Positions 1-10,599 of a stretch of 64,000 nt of DNA are shown here, in pieces; within the stretch, counting starts at the first letter, position 1, and each line of letters begins with the position of its first letter. This DNA is from Urechis unicinctus (taxonomy: Eukaryota; Annelida; Polychaeta; Xenopneusta; Urechidae), in contig CM067344.1 of the NCBI GenBank assembly GCA_034190875.2, forward strand, positions 74,289,178 to 74,353,177, written 5' to 3'. The position numbers and the translations under genes are program-made. Below the pieces are notes generated by a model. It saw nothing but the letters and a program-made list of their open reading frames with translations, ran no database searches and was not told the origin of the DNA.

Positions 1-176
1 TAGGCTGAACCATGACACTTGATTGAACCCTGACACTCAACTGAACCCTTACAGTCGACTTATTCATGACACTCAGCTGAACAATGACACTCGGCTGAAC
101 CCTGACACTTGACTGAACCATGATACACGTCTGAACCATGACACACGTCTGTACCCTGACACTCGACTGAACCATG
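1..176. repeat. 18-bp minisatellite, block 1
   Basis: Degenerate copies of an 18-bp unit close to GAACCATGACACTCGGCT. The block runs from the window edge and ends directly at the first LTR-like sequence. The same unit recurs at about 1675-1871, 3067-3360 and 18478-18890. Because 18 is a multiple of three, long open frames arise on the minus strand, but the peptide is pure repeat and I see no reason to call a gene. Confidence 0.9.
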
Positions 177-513
177 TGTTGAGTGTCAAAAGTACATTAT
201 GCCACAACCTTGTCTATCATCGTAACATGCCCCTCTTGGCCATGCCCACGAGTGACCTTCGTGTCACCTGCCAGCCCTAGCCCCTATCCTCATACATACC
301 CCATATCTTATAGCCACGCCCATCCTGTGAATTGGGATAGCGTGCCTTGAGGGAGTCGTATTAACCTTTAAAGATGAGTTCTACCCTGGCCTACGAGTTC
401 GACACTTCTCTCTCCATCTTTTAGGCAAAGCTCCATCTTAAATTCTAAAGTCATAATAATCAATAAAGTTTCCACGAAACTCTACGGCTGAATTTCGTGT
501 TGCTTCTTCAACA
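177..513 (+). repeat. LTR-like repeat, copy a (5' end of element)
   Basis: Starts TGTTGAGTGTC and ends CTTCAACA, the TG...CA termini expected of a long terminal repeat. An AATAAA-type signal lies near 463. The sequence is homologous to 1352-1621 and 2744-3016, but those copies lack about 70 bp near the 3' end that is present here. It abuts the 18-bp minisatellite on its left. No primer-binding site could be assigned. Calling it an LTR rests on the termini, the homologous copies and the purine tracts before the later copies. Confidence 0.55.
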
Positions 514-1351
514 TCCTCAAGCGCGTGTCGCACATCACCACACCACAGATTTCGATACGACATCTGGTGGCGAATCCATTCGATTCCGGCTGCCACTTTG
601 TAACACCTCCTACTCCTCTGTCTCCCTCCGTCGACCCATCACCAACACCTCCTACTCCTCTGTCTTCCTCCGTCGTCCCATCACCAACCTGTCTTACTCC
701 TCTGTCTTCCTCTGTCGACCCATCACCAACACCTCCTAATCCTCTGTCTTCCTCCGTCGACTCATCACCAACTCCTCCTACTCCTCTGTCTTCCTCCGTC
801 GACCCATCACCAACTCCTCCTACTCCTACTCCTCTGTCGACTTCAGTTGACCCACCAACAGCTTTTGGTCTTACCTCTCGGACAACCTCATTCACATCGT
901 CCCCAGAAGCCCCAAATCCTGCTACGCTGCCAACCTCTGTTAACTCATCACATACCCCTCCAGGTTCTGATTGAAAGCTTACTTCTATCCCAACATTATC
1001 TACCCTTCCCATTTCTGATCCTATACTCACTTCTGCACATATATCACCAAAACCTCTCAATAGGGATCCTACATTGAATTCTTCCCCGGCATTACAGTAA
1101 TAATAGTAGCAGAAATAACATATGTGAAAATAATAATATAAATGCTTTAATTTGATTGATTAATGATAAATCCAGATTTGTAATATACCTTTTAACCATT
1201 CCTATATAAAGTACACTTCCGACTCGCAATACAGTCATTTCCATATCATCCAACCCTTAGTTTAGAAAGTCCCCATATTATTTAGCTTTTCCTCCCATGA
1301 AGGGACCTCTTTTCTTTTGTTGATATTCATCCACTTTAAAGGAAAGGGAGA
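514..1351 (+). mobile_element. internal region of a miniature LTR element, first copy
   Basis: Region between LTR-like copies a and b. It ends in a purine run at 1338-1351 that lies directly before the TGTTG of copy b, as a polypurine tract does in Ty3/gypsy-type elements. The plus strand has an open frame at 525-974 (149 aa) rich in Pro, Ser and Thr. It is built on a 42-bp tandem unit containing CCTCCGTCGACCCATCACC (about 600-835). The minus strand is also open here, because of the repeat. No gag, protease, reverse transcriptase or integrase motif is visible, so this is a miniature or deleted element. The frame may be the low-complexity tail of a lost polyprotein. Confidence 0.5.
600..835. 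repeat. 42-bp tandem repeat inside the LTR element
   Basis: About five to six copies of a 42-bp unit coding for Pro/Ser/Thr-rich 14-residue repeats on plus, or an acidic Gly-rich 14-mer on minus. A near-identical array recurs at about 1990-2225 in the second copy of the element. Confidence 0.8.
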
Positions 1352-1621
1352 TGTTGAGTGTCAAAAGTAAGTTATGCCACAACATTGCCCATCATCATAA
1401 CGTGTCCCTCTCGGTCATACCCACGATTGACCTACGTGACACCTACCAGCCCAACCCCCTCTCCTCATACATACCCCATATCTAATAACCACGCCCATCC
1501 TCTAACCAGGCTACTGCATGTCCCATGAGAATTGTTGTTGAGGGAACCGTTTTAATCTTTAAAAATGAGTTCTACCCCTGCCTCCGAGTTCGACACTTCT
1601 CTCTAAACCCTACATTCAACA
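1352..1621 (+). repeat. LTR-like repeat, copy b
   Basis: 270 bp, starting TGTTGAGTGTC after the purine tract AAAGGAAAGGGAGA and ending ATTCAACA. Clearly homologous to copy a and nearly identical to copy c at 2744-3016. It is followed by a short unique stretch and then 18-bp minisatellite block 2. Confidence 0.6.
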
Positions 1622-1674
1622 ACATCCTCAAGCGCGTGTCGCCACCACCCCATAGATTGCAACACGACACATGA

Positions 1675-1871
1675 CTCTCGGCTGAACCATGACACTCGGC
1701 TGATTCCTGACACTCAGCTGAAACATGACACTTAGCTGAACCATGACACTCGGCTGAACCATGACACTTAGCTGAACCATGACACTCGGCTGAAACATGA
1801 CACTCGGCTGAAACATGACACTCGGCTGAACCATGAGACTCAGCTGAACCATGACACTCAGCTGAACCATG
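1675..1871. repeat. 18-bp minisatellite, block 2
   Basis: About eleven copies of the GAACCATGACACTCGGCT unit. The block lies between LTR copy b and the second internal region and is itself part of the 1.39 kb tandem duplication. Confidence 0.9.
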
Positions 1872-2743
1872 ACGGCTGAATTTCGTGTTGCTTCTTCAAC
1901 ATCCTCAAGCGCGTGTCGCACATCACCACACCACAGATTTCGATACGACATCTGGTGGCGAATCCATTCGATTCCGGCTGCCACTTTGTAACACCTCCTA
2001 CTCCTCCTCTGTCTCCCTCCGTCGACCCATCACCAACACCTCCTACTCCTCTGTCTTCCTCCGTCGTCCCATCACCAACCTGTCTTACTCCTCTGTCTTC
2101 CTCTGTCGACCCATCACCAACACCTCCTAATCCTCTGTCTTCCTCCGTCGACTCATCACCAACTCCTCCTATTCCTCTGTCTTCCTCCGTCGACCCATCA
2201 CCAACTCCTCCTACTCCTACTCCTCTGTCGACTTCAGTTGACCCACCAACAGCTTTTGGTCTTACCTCTCGGACAACCTCATTCACATCGTCCCCAGAAG
2301 CCCCAAATCCTGCTACGCTGCCAACCTCTGTTAACTCATCACATACCCCTCCAGGTTCTGATTGAAAGCTTACTTCTATCCCAACATTATCTACCCTTCC
2401 CATTTCTGATCCTATACTCACTTCTGCACATATATCACCAAAACCTCTCAATAGGGATCCTACATTGAATTCTTCCCCGGCATTACAGTAATAATAGTAG
2501 CAGAAATAACATATGTGAAAATAATAATATAAATGCTTTAATTTGATTGATTAATGATAAATCCAGATTTGTAATATACCTTTTTAACCATTCCTATATA
2601 AAGTACACTTCCGACTCGCAATACAGTCATTTCCATATCATCCAACCCTTAGTTTAGAAAGTCCCCATATTATTTAGCTTTTCCTCCCATGAAGGGACCT
2701 CTTTTCTTTTGTTGATATTCATCCACTTTAAAGGAAAGGGAGA
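1872..2743 (+). mobile_element. internal region of the LTR element, second copy
   Basis: Near-identical duplicate of 484-1351, shifted by about 1388-1395 bp. It begins with the last 30 bp of an LTR of type a (1872-1901) and carries the same Pro/Ser/Thr-rich frame (1913-2365). It ends in the same purine tract (2730-2743). Small indels distinguish the copies, for example an extra CTC near 2005 and an extra T near 2583. The duplication is therefore recent but not fresh. Confidence 0.55.
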
Positions 2744-3016
2744 TGTTGAGTGTCAAAAGTAAGTTATGCCACAACATTGCCCATCATCATAACGTGTCCC
2801 TCTCGGTCATACCCACGATTGACCTACGTGACACCTACCAGCCCAACCCCCTCTCTCCTCATACATACCCCATATCTAATAACCACGCCCATCCTCTAAC
2901 CAGGCTACTGCATGTCCCATGAGAATTGTTGTTGAGGGGAACCGTTTTAATCTTTAAAAATGAGTTCTACCCCTGCCTCCGAGTTCGACACTTCTCTCTA
3001 AACCCTACATTCAACA
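2744..3016 (+). repeat. LTR-like repeat, copy c
   Basis: 273 bp, starting TGTTGAGTGTC and ending ATTCAACA. Almost identical to copy b. The order LTR-internal-LTR-internal-LTR is typical of recombination between LTRs, except that minisatellite block 2 is included in the duplicated unit. Confidence 0.6.
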
Positions 3017-3066
3017 ACATCCTCAAGCGCGTGTCGCCACCACCCCATAGATTGCAACACGACACA

Positions 3067-3360
3067 TGACTCTCGGCTGAACCATGACACTCGGCTGATT
3101 CCTGACACTCAGCTGAAACATGACACTTAGCTGAACCATGACACTCGGCTGAACCATGACACTTAGCTGAACCATGACACTCGGCTGAAACATGACACTC
3201 GGCTGAAACATGACACTCGGCTGAACCATGAGACTCAGCTGAACCATGACACTCAGCTGAACCATGACACTTAGCTGAACCATGACACTCGGCTGAAACA
3301 TGACACTCGGCTACACCCTGAGACTCGCCTGAACCATGACATTCGGCTGAATCATGTAAC
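3067..3360. repeat. 18-bp minisatellite, block 3
   Basis: About sixteen copies of the same 18-bp unit. The last units run into a conserved segment (from about 3360) that also follows the minisatellite block at 18.9 kb. Confidence 0.9.
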
Positions 3361-4330
3361 TCGACTGAAGTGTGTCTGTAGTAATGTTGCACTCAAAAAG
3401 TCTCACGTGAGCAACTTTCAGATGTGAGCGTTTTGGCAAGACAGACTTCTCGTACTATTATGCTCTTGAAAAACAAAATCTTAATTCTCGGACCCTATTT
3501 AGCTCACAATGAAAACGCTCGTAAATATACGAGCTGATAAGGCGTTTTCTCTGTGTCACAGTGCCTGGCTCCCTTTCAAGTGTCGCCTCAACGTTAGCGT
3601 GCGCCTATCTCCACAAATCACACCAAAAACGCTTATACCTGCCAAGGGCGCGGTTCGTTACTGGTAAGCTCTCAATCACATTTGACTGACAGTAGCCCTA
3701 CAGTCCAACAGTCATATCGAGAGGAGGGACTGTCTCCCAAACCTGATTCAAAAGAGCGAGTTGGTAGGGGAGGGATGCATGAGTAAGTAAGGCGTTATCG
3801 CCCAAATAAAGGTCAGTTATGGCTCATACAAACCTGAAACTAATTCTACTACTTCGATATAATGCTTGGGGACGAAATTTAGGCGTAATTTCAACTTAAA
3901 TTCTCCCTTTTGGTGAATAAAAAGTTAGAGCAAACAGTGAGGTGAGATAAATAAACAAACGGTTTCACACGTGGGCGTTTTCCCCCCAGGATGAAGAATT
4001 GTCACTTCCGCACATGCGCAATTGTGATTTTCAGGGCTCACAGATCGCGTGAGCATTCAAACCGTGCGTGTACCACTGTCGGCCACACCCGAACTGAAAA
4101 CGCTCGAAAAAACGGGGCAATGAAATAGCGAGCTCTGTTCGTAGCGTTTATTCAGATTGTCTTATCAGAGCTCGCGACTTCTTTGCCTCGGACCAAGGGC
4201 TGATTATCAAATTTGATATATGAAGGCAAAAGTTGCTGAAATGACATGTAGTAATATTGACTTTTAGCGTGAGTTGAAAAAGATTAATCAGAATTACAAG
4301 AGTGTACCTAATCTATTGTAGACCTTTTTC
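3361..4330. repeat. long duplicated non-coding segment, copy 1
   Basis: Homologous to about 18890-20010, and partly to 25240-26080. It lies downstream of the anchor exon in both copies, so it belongs to intron 1 of the sulfotransferase gene. Within it, CGAGCTGATAAG at 3530-3541 is matched by the inverted CTTATCAGAGCTCG at 4161-4174. These could be the termini of an old non-autonomous DNA element of about 0.65 kb. No coding signal is visible. Confidence 0.6.
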
Positions 4331-4524
4331 TGGATTAGTACGCAGCACTATATAAAAGTGTTCATGCAAATAACAATTAAATACTGGATTTGATGAAAAA
4401 GATAGATGCGGCTATAAGCAATGACAGCCTGAGGAATCACCCTCTGTTATAAAATGAAAGGGAACACAATCGATGGCAACCGTAGGCTTTTTTCTGACCC
4501 CTTGATTAACGGAACGACCTAACT

Positions 4525-4626
4525 CGTTAGTACCTTAAGTAAACTATTTTATGCAATGATTGTTCATGGCCATATTCCAAATGACTTGATGAACTCAACT
4601 ATTGTTCCTATTCCAAAAGATACCCG
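4525..4626 (+). mobile_element. fragment of non-LTR retrotransposon reverse transcriptase
   Basis: One frame reads through a stretch that includes HGHIPNDLMNSTIVPIPKD. This resembles the segment near the start of the reverse transcriptase domain of LINE elements (a small hydrophobic residue, HG.iP...l..s.ivPIpK). It is only about 34 codons long and is embedded in sequence otherwise shared with the 20 and 36 kb copies of the anchor-exon region. It is a dead fragment. The clade cannot be told. Confidence 0.5.
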
Positions 4627-4883
4627 AAGCAGAAGACGGGTGGAGTTCGTCAGAAAAATAAGTCCAACAAAAACCAATTGCATGAAATCGCCAACAGTTC
4701 ATTCTGAAATCTTTGTTTCGGCTTCGCGGAATAATACATCGAAGTTTCTTTCGTCGTTCGAGGTATCGTGTACCAGTACATACCTTATTTTTACCACCTT
4801 CACATTAGAAAATAGAAAATCGTCATCATACTGAATGTATGCTGGACATATACTACTAATTGAATAAGAAGCCTTACACTGAC

Positions 4884-4968
4884 CTGTGAAGAAATTATCA
4901 TATCCAAGAAATAGCGCGCCTAGGATGACAATAGACAGGGCTGCCCTCCGGTATGTGAACCGCCGCAT
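4884..4968 (-). CDS. sulfotransferase membrane-anchor exon 1, unit A
   Basis: First coding exon of a type II membrane protein: 28 codons plus one base. It begins MRRFTYRRAA and is followed by a hydrophobic run (LSIVILGALFLG) that can serve as a signal anchor, with basic residues on the cytosolic side. It ends ACA-G at a good donor (G|GTCAGT). Homologous exons lie at 20268-20352 and 36680-36770, each about 5 kb upstream of sulfotransferase catalytic exons on the same strand. By the same spacing, the catalytic exons of this unit would lie left of the window. The assignment to a sulfotransferase is inferred from this repeated arrangement. The reading frame runs on past the donor, but the continued part is probably intronic. 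Confidence 0.55.
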
Positions 4969-7900
4969 GACTGAACCACGCGAGGCAAGAACGCTGTTCT
5001 ACGGGGGCCAAGACATGTCGAGTGTTCGGTTTCGCCTGACTGATATACGTGATATGTGTTCTTAAATATCATTAAACATGTCACTGTCTCTTGCCTCGTT
5101 GAATGCGTGTTTTATGGTATGGCACGGGGTAAGGGACATCGCTGAAGCGCCATGCGACGCCGATACAACGAATAGGCAGGGGTATATGCACACCGCGCAC
5201 CCTTGATTGTTGGTTTACCGGCTTCCTATATCAAGGATCTTTGATAAAACTCCTAGTCAAGTGGATAACAAAGTGCCTTATTGAGCGATAATGCGGATAA
5301 AAATCTGACGAAATGTGGTAACTGGTGATACATATACATATACGATACACAATTCCAAAAAAAAACCCCAACAAAGTTGGTATATGAGTAGGGAATAATT
5401 AGGTAGGTAGGGAAGATACAATTGGAGACATTAAACATTATATATATATAGATCAGTCTCCTAATATTTGAATCCGGGAATGGATTGACTTAATGACGCT
5501 ACAAGCTCACGTTTATATTAATCAAAGGGACGCATCTGTGAATTAATGTATATTGATGATTATACAATACAGAGAGTATGTCAGAGAGCGACAAAGCTTA
5601 TGAGATAATAAATGAGATAACATCGTAAATGCTTCTAAGATAGCACATCTTCCAGCTAGGACTGATAACTTAAAGAGTGTGCCTTATTAATGTTGTCATA
5701 TATGGAATGTGAGGTGTATGCTATGCTGTATAGTATATATCTACCCCACGTTGTAATATCTCACCTCGACCACATTCCAGTGTATTCGAGTCACGTCCTC
5801 TTAAGTGATCACCCTCAACTGAAGAGTTCCGCTGATGTCTTGGTCGATTAGCTTTATTTCAAGATCGTTAACCACAAATATCGTTGAAGAAAAGCATTCA
5901 AAGTTAGTATGCACTAGACCGCTTTATTGCGTACCTTATTTTAAAATTTACCGGATTTCAATTTGGGTCGTGACAAAACGATTGCATGTTTACATTAACC
6001 GAATGATTATAACAGGGATCACTGCTCCATTGCATTTATAGTTAAGAATCTACATTTTTTCCTACATGTGTTCTTGTGGAAGTAATGTCTGTCGGCACGT
6101 TAGAGCAGATGAAGGTTCTGGTCAACATTACAGCGAAAAAATATATTGTTTGTGCAGCCTACCATACTCGCTCTGGTCATATAATAGATGCAAGTGGCAG
6201 CTTGAACAGTCATTCATTCCCCCAAGTATTTATTATTTAGCGACGGTTCATTCAACTTTATCGCAGTTAAAATGCAATATGCTGTGCTGTAATATAGCGT
6301 GTAATCTATACTCACTACAACACACACATCACCTGTCATGTTTATTCACTGTAGCCCAGATAACATATCCTTTACACCCAGAATTAGTCAAACAACCGAT
6401 CGTTGAATGCTCAGATGGTAGATGTCAAACTAATTTGCGAAATAAACTCAAATATTGAGTCACGACTTATCCTACACAGGACAGGAGGTGGGAGTATTGG
6501 CGTTGGGTATTCGCAGGCAAAAAGTAAGATCTGGTTAGAGCTCTAGCAATTCTGCCACATATAGTTCATACAACTCACCCATCATGTTAAAGCTCCTTGG
6601 ATAAAGGTCCACGTGAGAGTTAAAGTATTCAGTGCACTGCTTATCCGACGTTGAGTGGATTTGAGCATACATTAATTGAGTTAGAAGAGTAGCTGACCTC
6701 TGGAGAAGAGCCATTAAAATTTAATCATTTTTATTCGTTGGAAAAAAATTTCTGGCGACAATCTGAAGTACTATTAGCCATGCAGTTCTGGTCCAAAACG
6801 TTTTATTTAATCACAATAAAAATGCACTAGCAAAATAGCTATTTACGTTTTAGTTTAAGGAATGCTCAGAATATGCACTGAAGAAACTAAAGGAATATTT
6901 GTTAACTTGGTCAATTATGAGTTGATTTTGAAATTTTCTTCCTCATGCAGTTTGCCAAGTTCCCACATGTACCCATGAGCCTCTTGTTTAGATATTCATC
7001 GAGGTAGAAGTTTCAGAATTTTGTAAACAAAAACATCCAAATGAGTGGCGTCCAGGTCAAGTAATTACGCATGCGCAATTACACCATCTTCTGGTATTAT
7101 CGCCCAAGCTCCGTCCGTTTTCAGCTCAGAATGTCTAGTAATGCTCACCATTTGCCACATTTGGGTTATAAAATAAAATAAGGAATCGGACTTGATAATG
7201 GTCATAACGGGGTCAGGAATTGGATTCAATTTACGGATAACTAATCCAACAGCAGAAAGGAATCGGTCATTGAAGTATTTTCACAACATAATTTTCATGA
7301 TTGTTAAATGCACTTTTAAGTCATTTGAATATACTATTGATTGAATGGCCAGTAGGTTGATAAATGGCCAGTACCCATTGAACTCCGTTCACCTGAATCA
7401 ATGCGACAATTGGTTTTGTGCAGAACTCTCCCTCGCAATTAATTACGAAATCTAGACAACGTAGTCAGACGAAAACCTGCGTTGACAACGCGCCTTTTGA
7501 AACGCTAACTAATGAAGTCATAATGATTTTCAAAGTAATACGGCCGCGTTATGACAGACCGCGTGTTTTCGAAACCTCTTTAGTGAAACGGACCTGAATG
7601 CAGGGTCAGTTTATGAGATGATTCCAGTGAAATGTCAATCACTGCACAACCGTGGTATGTATATGTGGGCATAGTTCACTAAATAATCCAACTGTGATTT
7701 TATAAACGATCCAGCCAGATAATAACAGCAAGTATATGGAAGAGTAATAGTCACCAATCATCCCATCGACCACTCCATGCCACCAAGGGTCAACAAGTGC
7801 AGAAGAGGGCAAGTCAACAAAAGGATGGAAAATGTCGTTATTTACATGAATATTTATTCCTACTTTTATAAAAGAAGTGGTTCCTCTCAACACTGAAGAA

Positions 7901-8244
7901 GTACATGTTATATTGTAGCTCCAGTCGAAAGGTGATATTAATATATACCGTTCTGCTTCGATATTTTGGGCGCACATTAAAACATGCGTTTGAATACAGC
8001 GCTGGGTTTAGCATCTAGAATACAACATTGGCAGTATCACTTAATATTGGCGATAAGGCAAATTTTTATATTCAAGACAAATTTTGTGTTCGTTCGCTGA
8101 CTCGGGTTCAGAGAGAGTGCATTAGTGCTGCCCTGACAGAGAGAGGCGTGTACGTTGCCTGGTACTTTCAGCCAACTAAGTTCTGCTCGCTGCGTTTGAT
8201 TACTAGCAGTGTTACAATAATCACAACTGCCCTCTACCTTCTTC
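4969..8244. other. non-coding, mostly unique AT-rich DNA
   Basis: No convincing gene. Sequence just upstream of the anchor exon (about 5100-5180) is shared with the same position in unit D (about 36805-36870). Near 7917 a short repeat begins TAGCTCCAGTCGAAAGG. Relatives of it lie at 9754 and 24182. A 112-codon open frame at 7639-7977 on the minus strand has no recognisable motif and I do not call it. Confidence 0.5.
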
Positions 8245-9740
8245 AGTACCAATTTTGATAATAACCTTCACCGGGATGATCTGAGGAACAAGTCAGCCAC
8301 CTGCTTGTATAACAACTGTAGAGCTTGTCAGAACCACTTTGAGGGCTCTATGTTCATGAATGTGAAGGAGAAAAATTCTTTGTTCATTACTTTTTAGGTT
8401 TGGGTACACTGGGAACTTTTTAGGTTTGGGTACACTGGGATTCTGTGTTGGTTGTCAACGTGAATGTTTTTTACCAGTAGTTGCAGTATGCTATTACAAA
8501 AGAAAAACCACTCATGATATGACAACAACTGCTGTATACATGCTTGTGGATGATTTTTAGATTGCTCTTTTTATATTTGTTTTAAGATACCCAAATCTGC
8601 TCATCCTACCATTGTGAATGTGAACAATCCACCATCAATGGTAAGAAGCAAGAGGCGTGCTCCAAAATATTGCCCAGATCTCCAAGAAGAAGAAGGTGGA
8701 GACAGTGCTGGAACCTGGAACAGACCTGGAACTGCTAACTTGCAAACAGTCCACATAATCTCTTGGTATACCTTTTTTTGTTAATACATACATTTTTTTT
8801 ATTTATAATTATTTTGCCGAAACAAAAATGAATGTGTTCAATCTTAAGTGTTTTTGTATGTACATTAATAATTAATGATGGACAAATTGTATCAACATTT
8901 CTTGTGTTGTTAGATCCTCAGTAAGTTCTTGTTATTTGGTATGAAACTTACAGAAAGGAAAATAGAGAAACCGAAGAAAAAAAAAATCATAGTTTAAAGA
9001 TGCAGGTGTTATATTGAAAATATGCTGTATTTTTTATGTTTTATAATTATATTTATTGGTTTTAATTTTTTTTTTAGCAGATAAGGTAAACCAATTAAAG
9101 TCTTAAATGCACTAACTTATACTAATAAGTATCCATATGATTTTTGTTAAAAATATTGGATATTATATTACACTTACACAGTCCAAAACCATTTACTATT
9201 ATGTTACTTGTTTATGATATCTGATTCATTTACATGAATTCTGAAAACTGTCAGTCGACCCAAATACATGCAAAAAGGGACTGTCAGACTGTCTGGCAAG
9301 CACCACTGTCACTGACTGTCTGCTTGCTTGATAATCGGGAAAAAATGCCAACAAAAATAAAATAAAATGTTCTTGAGAAAGGGATTATAACTATTTTGTT
9401 TGATTTATTTATTTGACATGTTCAATTCACGTTGATTTGAGCTATTATAGAAAATGGAGGACAAAATTCTGTAGCAGGATCAACACCTGTGTGTTTTTAT
9501 AATGGCAATGGAAATGTGTTCTGGTATTTTTAACTACCATCAAGTGTGTTGGTGAAAGGATTTAATAGAGTAACTTTGATTTGTAATTTGTATGATTTAT
9601 CACGATATTGTATGGTGTGTGTGTCTACTATGCACTTTCAAAAACAAATTAGAATATATCGATCTCCAGGTCAGTGATTTGAGGCACTGTCAGTGGGCCC
9701 TAATACATGCAAAAAGGGAATGTCAGACTGTCTGACAAGT
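8245..9740 (+). mobile_element. internally deleted P-element-like transposon copy
   Basis: Homologous to the left part (26395-27250) and right end (about 29140-29285) of the larger copy at 26.4-29.3 kb, but the transposase core is missing. Shared blocks include a conserved short frame at 8258-8396 and a second at 8612-8765. AT-rich DNA and a right terminal block ending near ATACATGCAAAAAGGGA follow. The terminal motif (CTGTCAG...ATACATGCAAAAAGGGA) occurs at about 9252-9300 and again at about 9686-9720, so more than one end is present. This is a non-autonomous or decayed copy. Confidence 0.55.
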
Positions 9741-9753
9741 ACCACTGTCACTG

Positions 9754-10003
9754 ACTTAGCTCCGGTCGAACGGTAATATAAATATATAACCAGACGTCTT
9801 GTAGGGCTATCATAGGCAAGGCACTCGCCCCTGGTGTTTTGATGATCTGATGCCATCTTAGGGCGCGGATGTGATAGATCAAAAGTAGTAAATAACGCGG
9901 CGCTGTCAGAGGCGGAGTTTCTTTGCCTAGGGCCATCACTGACTGTCAGTTCGTCTGATAATCGGGGACAAATGCCAACAAAAATAAAATCAAAGGTTCT
10001 TGA
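9754..10003. repeat. transposon-end mosaic joined to a sulfotransferase relic
   Basis: Begins with the short repeat TAGCTCCGGTCGAACGGTAA (relatives at 7917 and 24182). It continues with a block shared with 29285-29370 and ends with GATAATCGGG...TTCTTGAGA, shared with 9333-9390 and 29390-29440. At about 10003 it passes without a gap into the minus-strand sulfotransferase exon 3 of copy B. Confidence 0.55.
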
Positions 10004-10195
10004 GAAAGATATATTTTGCCATCGACCGTAAGTCCAGTGGTCAGACACTCTTTGTAACCACCACGGGCCTTGATGCCAAACATGAACCAGAAAGGATGGA
10101 TGAGAAATTGGACTGGCCAGTGCTTAGCCATGGAACATTGATAGACTATGTCGAGTGTCCATTGCACTGCGCTCAACTCAACACGGTCAGCAACC
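10004..10195 (-). pseudogene. sulfotransferase copy B, truncated exon 3
   Basis: Starts at an acceptor identical in position to those of copies C and D (TCTGTATCAG|G) and reads the same protein for about 60 codons. It then breaks off after the VDGK motif into transposon sequence. The 3'-phosphate-binding motif (RDPRG) and the whole C-terminal half are gone. With the 14-bp deletion in exon 2 this makes copy B a pseudogene. Confidence 0.85.
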
Positions 10196-10261
10196 CTGAT
10201 ACAGACAAACAGACATACTCAATTAAAAAGCTTATAAAAACCTGTTAGTGTCATAGTTCAC

Positions 10262-10474
10262 CTGATAGCCCCTTGTGGAGTGTTAAATATGTCAGAGGGA
10301 ATGTTCCAGCCAGAGTCCTGTGTAAGTTAGGTCGAGAGGTTCGTAGAGGAAGAACTGCCCAGGAAGGGTGCCCAGAGTATTACCAATAACAGAAAATCCG
10401 GTTCGCTGGTATCCCAGAATGAGAATGAATACCGGCTCTTTGCCAGTAAGTGGCTTGTAGTCAATGACTGGAGT
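10262..10474 (-). pseudogene. sulfotransferase copy B, exon 2 with 14-bp deletion
   Basis: Homologous to the 227-bp exon 2 of copies C and D and carrying the PAPS 5'-phosphosulfate-binding motif (GYQRTGFSVIGNTLG). It is 213 bp long because 14 bp are missing after the DLTYTGL codons, which shifts the frame. The first Ser of the motif is Phe (TGFS instead of TGSS). Immediately upstream, this copy has about 19 extra bases relative to D next to the acceptor. This is a non-functional relic. Confidence 0.85.
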
Positions 10475-10599
10475 CTGGAACACACATACTTGGTATAGAC
10501 AAACGGCCAATTTGAGGGGTCCATTATCTTGACAGCCGAAAGTTTTGAAATGAATCGACAAGACGTGAAGTGAAATAGCCAAAGAATAAAGGTCCAAAG

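Noticed and set aside
482-1060. 192-codon minus-strand frame with acidic Gly-rich repeats (and its copy at 1858-2451)
   Set aside because: It lies on the strand opposite to the inferred LTR element and is open because the 42-bp unit is a multiple of three. The plus strand is equally open. No domain or start context favours it.
2967-3392. Cys/His/Ser-rich 141-codon frame (and similar ones at 18420-18966)
   Set aside because: Purely the translated 18-bp minisatellite.
7639-7977. 112-codon minus-strand frame with a hydrophobic segment
   Set aside because: No recognisable family, no splice context and no second copy; probably chance in AT-rich DNA.
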